From CAVXTT01 sp963764685 (GTDB lineage Bacteria > Bacteroidota > Ignavibacteria > Ignavibacteriales > Ignavibacteriaceae), in the NCBI GenBank assembly GCA_963764685.1, contig CAVXTT010000022.1, positions 124,001 through 188,000 on the forward strand: a DNA stretch of 64,000 bases, written 5' to 3'. The notes under the pieces are model-generated. The model was not told the origin of the DNA. It searched no databases and was given only the letters and a program-made list of their open reading frames with translations. This document shows positions 29,038 through 38,228 of this stretch, one piece after another. Within the stretch, counting starts at the first letter, position 1. Every line of letters begins with the position of its first letter. The translations under genes were made by a program, and so were the position numbers.

Positions 29038-32000
29038 ATGAAAACCCTGTTCTCTTTTACAATTCTTCTGGTTGTATCATTTATAAATTTTTCTTTCGCA
29101 CAGGATGAAGCAAGACTTCTAAGGTTTCCAACAATTCACGGAGATCAGGTGGTGTTTTCCTATGCCGGAGACCTTTATACTGTTTCTTCTTCCGGAGGAA
29201 CAGCAAGGAAACTTACAAATGATGCCGGTTATGAAATGTTTGCAAAGTTTTCACCAGACGGAAAGAGTATTGCTTTTACCGCACAATATGACGGGAATAC
29301 AGAAGTTTATTCAATACCCTCTGAAGGAGGCGTTCCTAAAAGATTAACTTATACCGCTACACTCGACAGGGATGATGTATCCGACCGTATGGGTCCCAAT
29401 AATATTGTAATGTGCTGGAAGGGAAATGATAATATTATTTTCCGTTCGAGATGGATAGAGTTTAATGATTTTAAAGGGCAGCTTTATCAGGTGCCTGCTG
29501 AGGGAGGAATGGCTGAGCAGCTTCCACTTCCGAGAGGAGGTTTCTGCACTTATTCAGATGATCTTAGTAAACTTGCCTATAACAGGGTATTCCGCGAATT
29601 CAGAACCTGGAAGAGATACCGTGGAGGACAGGCTGATGATGTTTGGATATATGATTTCAATACTAAACAGACAACAAACGTGACCAATAATCCCGCACAG
29701 GATATATTCCCGATGTGGCGCGGTGATATGATCTATTTTATTTCCGATCGGGATGCAAGACTGAACCTGTTCTCTTATAATCTTACTACAAAAGAGACCA
29801 AAAAACTTACAAATTTTACCGACTATGATGTAAAGTTTCCTTCATTGGGTGATAATGCAATTGTATTCGAGAACGGCGGGTATATTTATAAATATGATCT
29901 CGCTGCAGGTAAGGAAAGTAAAATAAATATTTACTTAAATGAAGATTTGGATATAGGCAGAGGTGGTTTTGTTGATGTAAGTAAAAATGTTTCAAACTTT
30001 GAAATCTCACCTGATGGGAATCGTGCATTATTCGGAGCCCGCGGGGAAGTGTTTACAGTTCCATTTAAAAACGGGAATACGAGAAATCTTACAAATACCT
30101 CAGGCGTACACGAGAGGAATTCCAAATGGTCCCCTGACGGTAAGTGGATTGCCTATATATCAGATAAATCAGGGGAAGACCAGATATATATCACCCCCCA
30201 GGATGGAAAGTCAGAACCGGTGCAGGTTACTGATAATAAAGGAGTTTATAAATACCAGCCTTATTGGTCGCCCGACAGCAAGAAATTATTATGGAGCGAC
30301 AGGGAGCAGCGTCTGCAGTATGTGGATATAGATTCTAAAAAAATTACCCTGGTTGATGAATCACCTGATTGGGAGATTTCCGAATACAGCTGGTCACCTG
30401 ACAGTAAATGGATTTCCTACTCCAAAAATGATGAGGAACAGATATCGAGAATATTTATTCATTCAATTGAAGGGAATAAAAATTATACTGTTACCGACGG
30501 ATGGTATAACTCAGGAACCCCGGTATTCAGCTCAAATGGTAAATACCTGTTCTTCGTTTCCAACAGAAGCTTTACGCCTAAATACGGATGGATGGAATGG
30601 AACCATATTTATCAGGATATGTCGAAAATATATCTTGTTACTTTAGCCGCTGACACAAAATCTCCTTTCGAACCTAAAAGCGATGAGGTTGTAATAAAAG
30701 AAGATAACGGCAAGGAGGAGAAGAAAGAAGAAAAGAAGACTGAGAGTACCGATATAAAAGTGGATGCCGATGGTATTGAAAGCCGGATCGCAGAATTTCC
30801 TATCGAGGCATCAAATTATTTTAACCTGGCTTCTGCAGGTGATTTAGTTTACTATATGCGCGCAGGCAGCGCTGATGAGAAACCAAAAATACTTATGTAT
30901 GATCTTGCAAAGCAGAAAGAGACCGAGCTTGGAGAGATAAACGGGTACGAAATCTCAGCTGATCAGAAAAAAATGCTTGTCGGACAGAATGGAGCATTTG
31001 CCATTATCGATCTCCCGAATTCTAAGATTGAAATTAAAGAACGCTTGAATCTTTCCGATATGAAAATGAAGCTGAACAGGAAAGAGGAGTGGAAGCAAAT
31101 ATTTGATGAGAGCTGGCGCCAGATGAGGGATTTCTTTTATGCACCTAATATGCATGGAGTCGACTGGGATAAAGTTAAGACTAATTATGAACCACTTGTT
31201 CAATATGTAAACCACCGTGCCGATCTGACTTACATAATCGGAGAAATGATTGGTGAACTAAGTGCAGGCCACGCATATGTAGGCGGTGGGGATTATCCGA
31301 AAGCAGAAAGAATTAAAATGGGACTCCTTGGTGCAAAGATCGAAAAGGATGCTTCAGGTTATTTCAAAATAACTAAAATATTTAATGGACAGAACTGGAC
31401 GAAGGATGTACGTTCTCCTTTAACGGATATAGGCGTTAAAGTTAATGAAGGCGATTATATTATTGCAGTCAACGGAAAATCTGCAAAAGACATTAAAAAT
31501 ATTTATGAAGAATTATTCGGAACAGCAGGTAAGCAGGTTACCCTGACCGTAAATTCTTCAGCTTCAGAAAGCGGGAGTCACGAGACTGTAGTTATACCTA
31601 CAGCAGATGAGCAGCCTCTTTATTATTTCAACTGGGTTCAGAATAATATTGATAAGGTAAATAAAGCATCGGACGGTAAGGTAGGTTATATTCATATTCC
31701 CGATATGGGCTCAGGCGGTCTTAATGAATTTGTGAAATATTTTTATCCGCAGCTTAAGAAGCAGGCATTGATAATAGATGTCAGAGGCAACGGCGGCGGT
31801 AATGTTTCTCCGATGATCATCGAAAGATTAACAAGAGAAGCTGCAATGATTGATATCGCCAGGAACGGAACTCCGCAATATAATCCCGGTGGAATGCACG
31901 TTGGTCCTAAAGTAGCTCTGCTGGATGAATTTTCTGCTTCAGATGGTGATATTTTCCCTTACCGATTTAAGAAGTATAAAGTTGGTAAATTAGTGGGTAA

Positions 32001-32283
32001 GAGATCCTGGGGAGGAGTTGTAGGAATAAGAGGAACACTTCCTTTTGTTGACGGCGGATTTCTAAACAGACCGGAATTCTCAAGATATAGTCTCGAAGGA
32101 GATAAATGGGTAATGGAAGGTTATGGTGTAGATCCCGATATTTATGTTGATAACGATCCTGCCCAGGAATATGAAGGAAATGATCAGCAGCTCAACAAAG
32201 CAATTGAGGTTGCCCTTGAGGAATTAAAAAATAATCCTCCTGTTATACCTAAGGTTCCTGATTATCCTGATAAGAGTAAATAA
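29038..32283 (+). CDS. Tricorn-like S41 peptidase, exported
   Basis: A 1081-residue protein with a signal peptide (MKTLFSFTILLVVSFINFSFA) and AAAGGAACTCCT before the ATG. Residues 25-560 are beta-propeller repeats of the PD40/TolB kind (FSPDGKSIAF, WSPDGKWIAYISDKSGEDQI, WSPDSKKLLWSD). A Lys/Glu-rich linker follows near 560. Then come the core domain (DESWRQMRDFFYAPNMHGVDW), a PDZ domain (ISVNEGDYIIAVNGKSAKD-like at about 800-850) and the S41 catalytic domain with DEFSASDGDIFPYRF, where Ser near residue 966 is the expected nucleophile. Tricorn cleaves short peptides after larger proteases. Here it should act in the periplasm next to M1 and M14 peptidases. A terminator follows at once. Confidence 0.95.
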   Translation: MKTLFSFTILLVVSFINFSFAQDEARLLRFPTIHGDQVVFSYAGDLYTVSSSGGTARKLTNDAGYEMFAKFSPDGKSIAFTAQYDGNTEVYSIPSEGGVPKRLTYTATLDRDDVSDRMGPNNIVMCWKGNDNIIFRSRWIEFNDFKGQLYQVPAEGGMAEQLPLPRGGFCTYSDDLSKLAYNRVFREFRTWKRYRGGQADDVWIYDFNTKQTTNVTNNPAQDIFPMWRGDMIYFISDRDARLNLFSYNLTTKETKKLTNFTDYDVKFPSLGDNAIVFENGGYIYKYDLAAGKESKINIYLNEDLDIGRGGFVDVSKNVSNFEISPDGNRALFGARGEVFTVPFKNGNTRNLTNTSGVHERNSKWSPDGKWIAYISDKSGEDQIYITPQDGKSEPVQVTDNKGVYKYQPYWSPDSKKLLWSDREQRLQYVDIDSKKITLVDESPDWEISEYSWSPDSKWISYSKNDEEQISRIFIHSIEGNKNYTVTDGWYNSGTPVFSSNGKYLFFVSNRSFTPKYGWMEWNHIYQDMSKIYLVTLAADTKSPFEPKSDEVVIKEDNGKEEKKEEKKTESTDIKVDADGIESRIAEFPIEASNYFNLASAGDLVYYMRAGSADEKPKILMYDLAKQKETELGEINGYEISADQKKMLVGQNGAFAIIDLPNSKIEIKERLNLSDMKMKLNRKEEWKQIFDESWRQMRDFFYAPNMHGVDWDKVKTNYEPLVQYVNHRADLTYIIGEMIGELSAGHAYVGGGDYPKAERIKMGLLGAKIEKDASGYFKITKIFNGQNWTKDVRSPLTDIGVKVNEGDYIIAVNGKSAKDIKNIYEELFGTAGKQVTLTVNSSASESGSHETVVIPTADEQPLYYFNWVQNNIDKVNKASDGKVGYIHIPDMGSGGLNEFVKYFYPQLKKQALIIDVRGNGGGNVSPMIIERLTREAAMIDIARNGTPQYNPGGMHVGPKVALLDEFSASDGDIFPYRFKKYKVGKLVGKRSWGGVVGIRGTLPFVDGGFLNRPEFSRYSLEGDKWVMEGYGVDPDIYVDNDPAQEYEGNDQQLNKAIEVALEELKNNPPVIPKVPDYPDKSK

Positions 32284-32295
32284 TAAAACTTCGTA

Positions 32296-32322
32296 AAGGC
32301 GGCCGGTATAGCCGCCTTTTTT
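32296..32322 (+). terminator. Rho-independent terminator after the tricorn-like gene
   Basis: AAGGCGGC (32296-32303) and GCCGCCTT (32311-32318) form an eight-bp GC-rich stem around a seven-base loop, followed by a run of six T's from 32317. It begins 12 bp after the stop of the tricorn-like gene. On the other strand it also follows the QueD relic. Confidence 0.9.
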
Positions 32323-32628
32323 ATAACCCATCCATCAATGGCTGTAGGGGCGGTTCCCTAACCGCCCGCTCAATCGAGACCACAAACGTATTATTTATGT
32401 TTCCGGAGGATGGAAGAAGTATTTCAGTCGGAATACCATTATTTTTATTAGTACCATCTCATACAACATTCTTACAATTTTTGAGAGATCATAATAATCC
32501 ACCACACCACCGGACATTATATCCCCTTCGATCTCTACAGTCATTTTAGAGGAGTGCCCGTGAACATCTTTACACTTGCCGAAATGTTTCGGCAGCCTGT
32601 ATCCCATTTCCCAGCACCAGCGTTTAAT
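32321..32628 (-). pseudogene. Decayed 6-pyruvoyl-tetrahydropterin synthase / QueD family gene
   Basis: A recognisable core reads WEMGYRLPKHFGKC, then DVHGHSSKMTVEIEGD with the HGHS zinc ligands, and GGVVDYYDLSKIV. After this the frame is lost: text resembling the expected continuation (NGIPTEILLPSSGNINN) lies in another frame with a stop between. Upstream, RWCW can be read before the core, but no start codon with a good site is present and a TAG lies just before it. The 3' part of the second frame runs through the palindromic element at 32343. This looks like a real relic, though local sequence error cannot be excluded. Intact members make the queuosine precursor carboxy-tetrahydropterin. Confidence 0.65.
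32343..32370. repeat. Dispersed palindromic element, copy 2 (inverted)
   Basis: TGTAGGGGCGGTTCCCTAAC followed by CGCCCGCT is the reverse-complement orientation of the element at 14945 and 32800, with one A in place of C in the loop side. It lies inside the 3' end of the QueD relic and 21 bp beyond the tricorn terminator. Confidence 0.88.
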
Positions 32629-32799
32629 CTAATTTATGGCTGAGTATTGTACAGCTTGAGGATCCATACAGAGCGATTTACCAAAACCATAGCGGGAATT
32701 GAATAAATAAATTATATTCAACCCCTTTGTCCTAATTCTTAACTTTAATTTCAACGTAAAGATGATCATTATTTCAGATCTAATGAAATATTACCCATA

Positions 32800-32826
32800 G
32801 CGGGCGGTTGGGGAACCGCCCCTACA
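32800..32826. repeat. Dispersed palindromic element, copy 3
   Basis: GCGGGCGGTTGGGGAACCGC followed by CCCTACA matches copy 1 through the whole core and extends to CCCTACA, which is shared with copy 2. It sits 33 bp after the stop of the epimerase gene, seen on the minus strand. The remaining part of the 32629-32858 gap shows nothing else. Confidence 0.9.
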
Positions 32827-32858
32827 GAATTAAAAGGTTATTTGAACCGTTTCAACGG

Positions 32859-33770
32859 TTATCTGAGGAGATCGCCCAGAGCTTCTTTTAAATGCGGAAA
32901 TCGGAATCTGAATCCTGCAGATATTAATTTTGAGGGAATAACTTTTTGGCTGTAAGTTACAACCTCGGCTGCTTCCCCGACAATTATTTTTAGTGCAAAA
33001 GAAGGTACCTTAAAAAGAGAAGGTCGGTTAAGAACATTTCCTAACGTTTTGGCAAATTCATTCATTGTTACCGGGTGAGGGGAGGTAACATTAACAGGAC
33101 CTGATATAGTTTTATTATCCACTGCTAAAATGTAACTCTCGGCTACATCTGAAAGATGAACCCAGGAAAACCACTGCGTGCCGGTTCCAAGCGGCCCGCC
33201 CACAAATAATCTAAAAGGGAGAAGCATTTCTTTTAGTGCTCCTGATTCAGGACTTAAAACAACACCGGTCCTGATGCTGACTCTTCTAACACCTGATTTT
33301 TCTACATATGCTGCATTTGATTCCCACACTTTACAAACCTCTGCCAGAAAATCAGTACCTGCTGGAGATGATTCAGTTATTTCCGCATTCCCCTGGTCTC
33401 CATAATAACCGGTTCCCGAAGCTGAAATAAACACTTCCGGTTTACGCTTCAGGTTAATTATTGCCATGCTGAGATTATAAGTGGAAACCCTACGGCTTTC
33501 CAGTATACGCGATTTGAATTTATCGGTCCATCTGTGAGTGAAAAGATTTATACCAGCCAAATGAATTATGGCATCCTGTCCCTCAAGGTGATCTTTCCAT
33601 TCATCGGGATTGTGATAATTCCATTCAACTGCCTTGGCGGATGAAGGCATTTTTACTTTCTCAGCTGTTCTTGTAAAGATTGTTATTTCATCACCGCGCG
33701 AGACTAGCTTTGCGCACAACCGTTTCCCGATTAGTCCTGTAGCCCCTGTTATCAATATTTTTTTACCCAT
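32859..33770 (-). CDS. TIGR01777-family NAD-dependent epimerase/nucleotide-sugar-type protein
   Basis: A 303-residue short-chain dehydrogenase-type protein. It begins MGKKILITGATGLIGKRLC with the GxxGxxG nucleotide-binding loop, has HLAGINLFTHRWTDKFKSRI typical of the TIGR01777 (YfcH/SulA-like) family, SASGTGYYGDQG with the Tyr-based active site, and ends in the family's DUF1731-like C-terminus (VPSFALKIIVGEAAEVV). The function of the family is not settled. It starts 5 bp after the sugar transferase stop and is the last gene of the exopolysaccharide cluster, which suggests joint transcription but not necessarily a role in that pathway. Confidence 0.85.
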   Translation of the reverse strand: MGKKILITGATGLIGKRLCAKLVSRGDEITIFTRTAEKVKMPSSAKAVEWNYHNPDEWKDHLEGQDAIIHLAGINLFTHRWTDKFKSRILESRRVSTYNLSMAIINLKRKPEVFISASGTGYYGDQGNAEITESSPAGTDFLAEVCKVWESNAAYVEKSGVRRVSIRTGVVLSPESGALKEMLLPFRLFVGGPLGTGTQWFSWVHLSDVAESYILAVDNKTISGPVNVTSPHPVTMNEFAKTLGNVLNRPSLFKVPSFALKIIVGEAAEVVTYSQKVIPSKLISAGFRFRFPHLKEALGDLLR

Positions 33771-33775
33771 TAGTA

Positions 33776-35173
33776 CTAAATTCCCTTTGTATCCCCTTTA
33801 AGCATCTGCCATACAGTCATTAATATTATCTGAATATCCAGCCAGAATGTCCAATTCTCAATGTACCAGATGTCATATTCTATTCTTTTAAGAGTACGGT
33901 TTCTATGCTCTTCTTCATCCTGGACATCCCCTCTGAAACCGTGTACCTGGGCCCATCCGGTTATACCCGGCTTTACTAAACTGCGAAGCCGTATCTCATC
34001 AACGATTTGGCTGTAAACCTCATTAAATGCGATGGGATGAGGGCGCGGCCCTACCACAGACATATCGCCTTTAAGGACATTAATAAACTGGGGAAGCTCA
34101 TCAAGATTTGAGCGCCTGAGGAATTTACCAATTTTAGTTATTCTCGGATCCTCTTCAACAGCTGGTTTGAACTGCTGCGGCTGAGCTGTATGCATTGTCC
34201 GGAATTTATAACATTTGAATAATTTATTTCCCGTTCCGACACGGTCCTGTACAAAGAAAAGCTTGCCGGGAGAATAGATCAGGTTTAAAATATAGATAAG
34301 AGGAATAAGCCATGTAAGGAGAAGCAATATTGCGATAATCGAAAATATAAAATCAAAAACTCTTTTTACAATCTTCCAGTGGATCTCTGCCAGTGGTTCA
34401 TCCCGTATCGTAATTATCGGGAGATCACCCAGCATATTCAGCCTGAACTTTTTAGAAAGGAACTGGAAATAATCAGGTATAATATGTGTACGTACGGCAT
34501 GCCTGTTGCAGATCTTGATAATATCGTTAAGTGATGATGATTCATACAGGGGGATTGCAATTACTACAACTTCAATTTTATGATTAATTATTACCGTCTC
34601 GAGATCCTTTACTCCTCCAAGAATTTCATTTTTCTTATCGGTCTCCTGGACATTATCAAGATACCCCGTAAAGTTCAAGCCGAAATCGATATGGGCAGTA
34701 ATAATATTATGAAAGTTTTTACCAAGCTCGCCTGCTCCAATTATCAACAGATTGCGCAGGTTTTTTTCTCTTCCTGCAACAGCTTTAACTACTACCCTCA
34801 GGATCTGTATTCTTATACTTATAAATACAAGGAGCAGAACGGAATAGGTAACAATAAAGTTTCTTGTAAACAGATCTTCTTTAACTATGAAAATAAAAAA
34901 AACCGATACTACTGCCTGGGCAATAATGTTCTTTAGTACTGCCGTAAACTGAAATGAAAAATAACGCGTGTTGAAATCATCATAAAAATTCAGGACGTTG
35001 GAGATGAAGTACCATACAAAATTCAGTATTGCCATAAGGGCAAACATATAACTGCGGAAAAGAAGAAGATTAAAAGACTGGGCTATAGCGGCAGCAAGAA
35101 TGAACGTGCCGTTCAGAATTATAAGATCAATGAATAATCTTAAGTAAAAAAAAGATTTCTTATTTGCGATCAT
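33776..35173 (-). CDS. Undecaprenyl-phosphate sugar phosphotransferase (WcaJ/WbaP-like)
   Basis: A 465-residue membrane protein with four N-terminal helices, a CoA-binding-like Rossmann domain (NLLIIGAGELGKNFHN) and the C-terminal bacterial sugar transferase domain: KRVFDFIFSIIAILLLL, then FVQDRVGTGNKLFKCYKFRT and RRSNLDELPQFINVLKGDMS with VGPRP. It transfers a sugar-1-phosphate from a nucleotide sugar to undecaprenyl phosphate on the inner membrane, the first step of exopolysaccharide or O-antigen repeat assembly. The start overlaps the stop of the upstream glycosyltransferase by four bases, so they are translationally coupled. Confidence 0.93.
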   Translation of the reverse strand: MIANKKSFFYLRLFIDLIILNGTFILAAAIAQSFNLLLFRSYMFALMAILNFVWYFISNVLNFYDDFNTRYFSFQFTAVLKNIIAQAVVSVFFIFIVKEDLFTRNFIVTYSVLLLVFISIRIQILRVVVKAVAGREKNLRNLLIIGAGELGKNFHNIITAHIDFGLNFTGYLDNVQETDKKNEILGGVKDLETVIINHKIEVVVIAIPLYESSSLNDIIKICNRHAVRTHIIPDYFQFLSKKFRLNMLGDLPIITIRDEPLAEIHWKIVKRVFDFIFSIIAILLLLTWLIPLIYILNLIYSPGKLFFVQDRVGTGNKLFKCYKFRTMHTAQPQQFKPAVEEDPRITKIGKFLRRSNLDELPQFINVLKGDMSVVGPRPHPIAFNEVYSQIVDEIRLRSLVKPGITGWAQVHGFRGDVQDEEEHRNRTLKRIEYDIWYIENWTFWLDIQIILMTVWQMLKGDTKGI

Positions 35174-36291
35174 TTATGCTTTTGAAAGGATTCAATTTTA
35201 TTATCCACAAATGCTTTTATTTTCTGCTCGAAAATATTTCTGCCGAACTGCTGTGCATAAGTTCTCAGCAGGTCCGGCTTAAAGGAATCAGCATTGTTTT
35301 CGAATCTGTTTACTGCATCTGATATGGATTTTACATCCTGCCGATCGAATAGAATTCCAAAGGTTCCGTCCTTAATGGTTTCTGCAGTGCCTCCTTTATT
35401 TAAAGCTATTACCGGCGTACCGCAGCCTAATGCTTCTATGGGAGCTATTCCAAAGTCCTCATCTGCTGCAAAAACAAATGCTCTCGCCTTACTTAAATAG
35501 GAATTCAGCTCCTGTCCAGGCAGGTACCCCGTAAAAGTTATGTTAGGTGCCCCCATTGATCTTAAATTATTAAGTTCCGGACCGTCCCCCACAATAATCA
35601 GTCTCCTGCCGGGCATTGAACTAAATGCTGAAATAATCAGATCTACACGTTTATAAGGAACAAGACGTGATGCAGTGATATAATAATTATCTTTTGGAAC
35701 AATACCCCCGGGAGGGTAAATATCCACAGGAGGATAAATTACTTCTGCATCTTTTCCATATATTTTTTTAATCCGTCCAGCTATATAATTTGAATTAGCA
35801 ACATAATGATCGGGTCTGGAAGCTGTATTTATATCCCACATCCGTATGTAATGTAAAACAGCCCGTACAACAAAACTTTTAAGGCCTTTATTCAAACCTG
35901 TCTTGTCGAGATACTGGTTCATCAGATCCCAGGCATATCTTATAGGGGTATGGCAGTAGCAAATATGAAGCTGACTGCTATTGGTAAGAACCCCTTTGGC
36001 AACAGCGTGTGAACTTGAAATTACAAGATCATATCCTGAGAGATCGAACTGTTCAATTGCATAAGGAAATAAGGGAAGATAATTGCGGTGATTCCGGCGT
36101 GCAAAAGGAAGGTTCTGTATAAATGATGTTACCGGTTTCTTGTCTTTCAGCACCTGCTTCCGGTCATCATTGCTTAAAAAATCAAATAAACAAAATATAT
36201 CTGCATCTTTCCAGATGTTGGTAAGAGATTCTACAACTTTTTCTGAACCGGCATACCCGACAAACCAGTCGTGAACTATAGCAGTTTTCAA
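35170..36291 (-). CDS. Glycosyltransferase family 4
   Basis: A 373-residue GT-B enzyme. The N-terminal half opens MKTAIVHDWFVGYAGSEKVV with ICYCHTPIRYAWDLMNQYL, which matches mannosyltransferases such as WbaZ. The C-terminal nucleotide-sugar half has YITASRLVPYKRVDLIISAF, LIIVGDGPELNNL and the EX7E-like FVFAADEDFGIAPIEALGCGTPV. The acceptor is likely an undecaprenyl-linked sugar; donor specificity is not readable. It overlaps both neighbours by four bases (stop of 36288 gene, start of 33776 gene), so it belongs to the same polycistronic unit. Confidence 0.92.
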   Translation of the reverse strand: MKTAIVHDWFVGYAGSEKVVESLTNIWKDADIFCLFDFLSNDDRKQVLKDKKPVTSFIQNLPFARRNHRNYLPLFPYAIEQFDLSGYDLVISSSHAVAKGVLTNSSQLHICYCHTPIRYAWDLMNQYLDKTGLNKGLKSFVVRAVLHYIRMWDINTASRPDHYVANSNYIAGRIKKIYGKDAEVIYPPVDIYPPGGIVPKDNYYITASRLVPYKRVDLIISAFSSMPGRRLIIVGDGPELNNLRSMGAPNITFTGYLPGQELNSYLSKARAFVFAADEDFGIAPIEALGCGTPVIALNKGGTAETIKDGTFGILFDRQDVKSISDAVNRFENNADSFKPDLLRTYAQQFGRNIFEQKIKAFVDNKIESFQKHK

Positions 36292-37395
36292 TTATCCTTT
36301 AAACCTGAATATAAGTTGTAAGTTTTCTCTGCCATTACAGAAAGGCTGTAATGTTCAATGACTTTTTTCCTGGCATTAACTGCAAAGCTCCGATAGAGGC
36401 CTTCATTGTTTAACAATTTTAATATACATGCTGCAGCGTCAGCTGGTTTATCAATACTGTAAAGGCAGCCGTTAATATTTCCTTCGATAAGATCATTGTT
36501 GCCTGTTACATCTGTTGCAACTACGGGAAGGGCATAGCTCATTGCCTCAAGAACTCCTAACGGAAGTCCTTCCCATCGGGAGGTAGAAATATAACAAAAG
36601 GAGTTAATTAAATAATCACCGGAATTAAGTACGCTGCCTGTTAAATTGAAACAGCTCTCTAATTTTTTTTGAGTAATGGCATTCCGGAACTCCTCATAGT
36701 ATTCACCCGTACCTATTATGGTAAATCTGAAATTGTTTGTCACTTTAAGCAGCTCTTCAGCAACCGGAATCAGTAAAGCGGTATTTTTGGCAATATCAAA
36801 TCTTGTAATGGTGGCAATATCTGGAGTACTGCTGCTGCCGAAAGAATAGGACGCTGTTTTCTGAGGTATAGGGGTGCCGTTCGGTATTAAAACGATTTTC
36901 CGGGAAGGGGCAAATCCGGATCCCACGGCTATTTTCATCTCCCCTTCGGAAACAGAAATAAATTTGGATGTTGTAGAGTGATAAAAATTTCTCAAGCCAT
37001 AGGTATAATTTTTTCTTCAGGTCAGAATAAGCACCGGTATGAATACCGTGAAAAGTATGTACTGTATTAAGTCCCCAAATAAACGACAGCATCCGGCTAT
37101 ATATTCCGGCTCCTTTACCGTGTGAATGTACTATCCTGATCTTATTTTTTCTGCAGAATGAAGCTATTTTCCAGAGAGGTGCAAAAGCAAATTTTCTGTG
37201 CGGGATCTTTATCAGATGCTCAGATCCCAGTAGTTTAATATACATTCTCCAATAGGGGTAATCTTCAGGACAGGCTACATAGAAATCTATTTTGCCATTT
37301 AGTGAATTCAAAAGTCTGAAGATATGTTCAGGACCGCCGCCGAAATCTGCCCTTGAGGTAATCATTAATACCTTCTGTAATCCTGAAGCGGTCAT
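36288..37395 (-). CDS. Glycosyltransferase family 4, one frameshift
   Basis: Two overlapping frames form one GT-B glycosyltransferase of about 369 residues. The N-terminal frame has VLMITSRADFGGGPEHIFRL and VHSHGKGAGIYSRML with GLNTVHTFHGIH. The C-terminal frame has SKFISVSEGEM, IATITRFDIAKNTALLIPVA, FTIIGTGEYYEEF and STSRWEGLPLGVLEAMSY. The frames switch near 36975-36993, equivalent to one extra base; the joined text would read LWLEKFLSL then TTSKFISVSEGE. Adjacent genes overlap it by four bases on each side, and it should act in the exopolysaccharide cluster. The break is probably technical. Confidence 0.85.
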
Positions 37396-38222
37396 TTTGA
37401 TCTATCCATTAATCCCAATATCCTTACCCACAATAGGCTCTGCAGGTGCACGAAATTCCTTACCAGGTGTAAGCCTTTCTTTCTTCTGATGAAACGGTAT
37501 TCGGGAATATCCAGCTTTCTTTTTTCTGCAAGATATTTTAATCTTTTCGCTTTTGTTTCCCAGTCAGCAGAGAACTGCTTATCGTGAATACGGTAATAAA
37601 CAAGCTGCCTGGGAATAAAAAGAAATGATCCCGTTTCACTTAAACGCAGCCAGAGGTCATAATCCTCCACTTTTAATTCAGGATCCTCATCAAATCCCCC
37701 CGCTTCTTTTATGCTTTGTGCATTTACAATAACGGATGAAAGCGGTATGGTGTTGCCGATTTTTAACAGATCACTCCGGCTCTGAGCAGCCCTGAAATGT
37801 AAAGGAAGCACTTCATAGTTCTCAGAAAAAATATTTACCTTGCCGAATGTGACACTCATTGAGTAGACAAAGACAATTCCCTCCATTTTCAAAAAGAAGG
37901 GAACCTGCCTTTCCAGCTTGTCTGGTTTCCAGAGGTCATCACTGTCAATAAAGGCGATCAGCTCACCCGAAGATTTTGCAATACCATAATTCCTGGGAAC
38001 AGAAGGACGTCCTGAATGAGTTATCTGGTATACTTTTACTCTTTTATCCTCTTCTGCAACCGCTTTAATAATTTTCACTGAATCATCTGAAGAAGAATCA
38101 TCAATAACGATCACCTCAAGATTGTCATAAGTCTGGCCTAAAACCGAATTCAGACTATCGCTGATATAAGCGGCTGAATTAAAACAGGGGATTATTACAG
38201 AGACTAATGGATTGCTCTTCAT
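37392..38222 (-). CDS. Glycosyltransferase family 2
   Basis: A 276-residue GT-A enzyme. It begins PLVSVIIPCFNSAAYISDSL, has VIVIDDSSSDDSVKII with the nucleotide-binding Asp residues, and LIAFIDSDDLWKPDKLE with the metal-binding DxD. VEDYDLWLRLSETG contains the likely catalytic Asp. A cytosolic enzyme that adds one sugar, probably to the lipid-linked repeat of the exopolysaccharide. Its stop overlaps the ATG of the broken GT4 gene by four bases, and the CgeB-like gene ends six bases upstream. Confidence 0.92.
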   Translation of the reverse strand: MKSNPLVSVIIPCFNSAAYISDSLNSVLGQTYDNLEVIVIDDSSSDDSVKIIKAVAEEDKRVKVYQITHSGRPSVPRNYGIAKSSGELIAFIDSDDLWKPDKLERQVPFFLKMEGIVFVYSMSVTFGKVNIFSENYEVLPLHFRAAQSRSDLLKIGNTIPLSSVIVNAQSIKEAGGFDEDPELKVEDYDLWLRLSETGSFLFIPRQLVYYRIHDKQFSADWETKAKRLKYLAEKRKLDIPEYRFIRRKKGLHLVRNFVHLQSLLWVRILGLMDRSK

Positions 38223-38228
38223 TATAAT

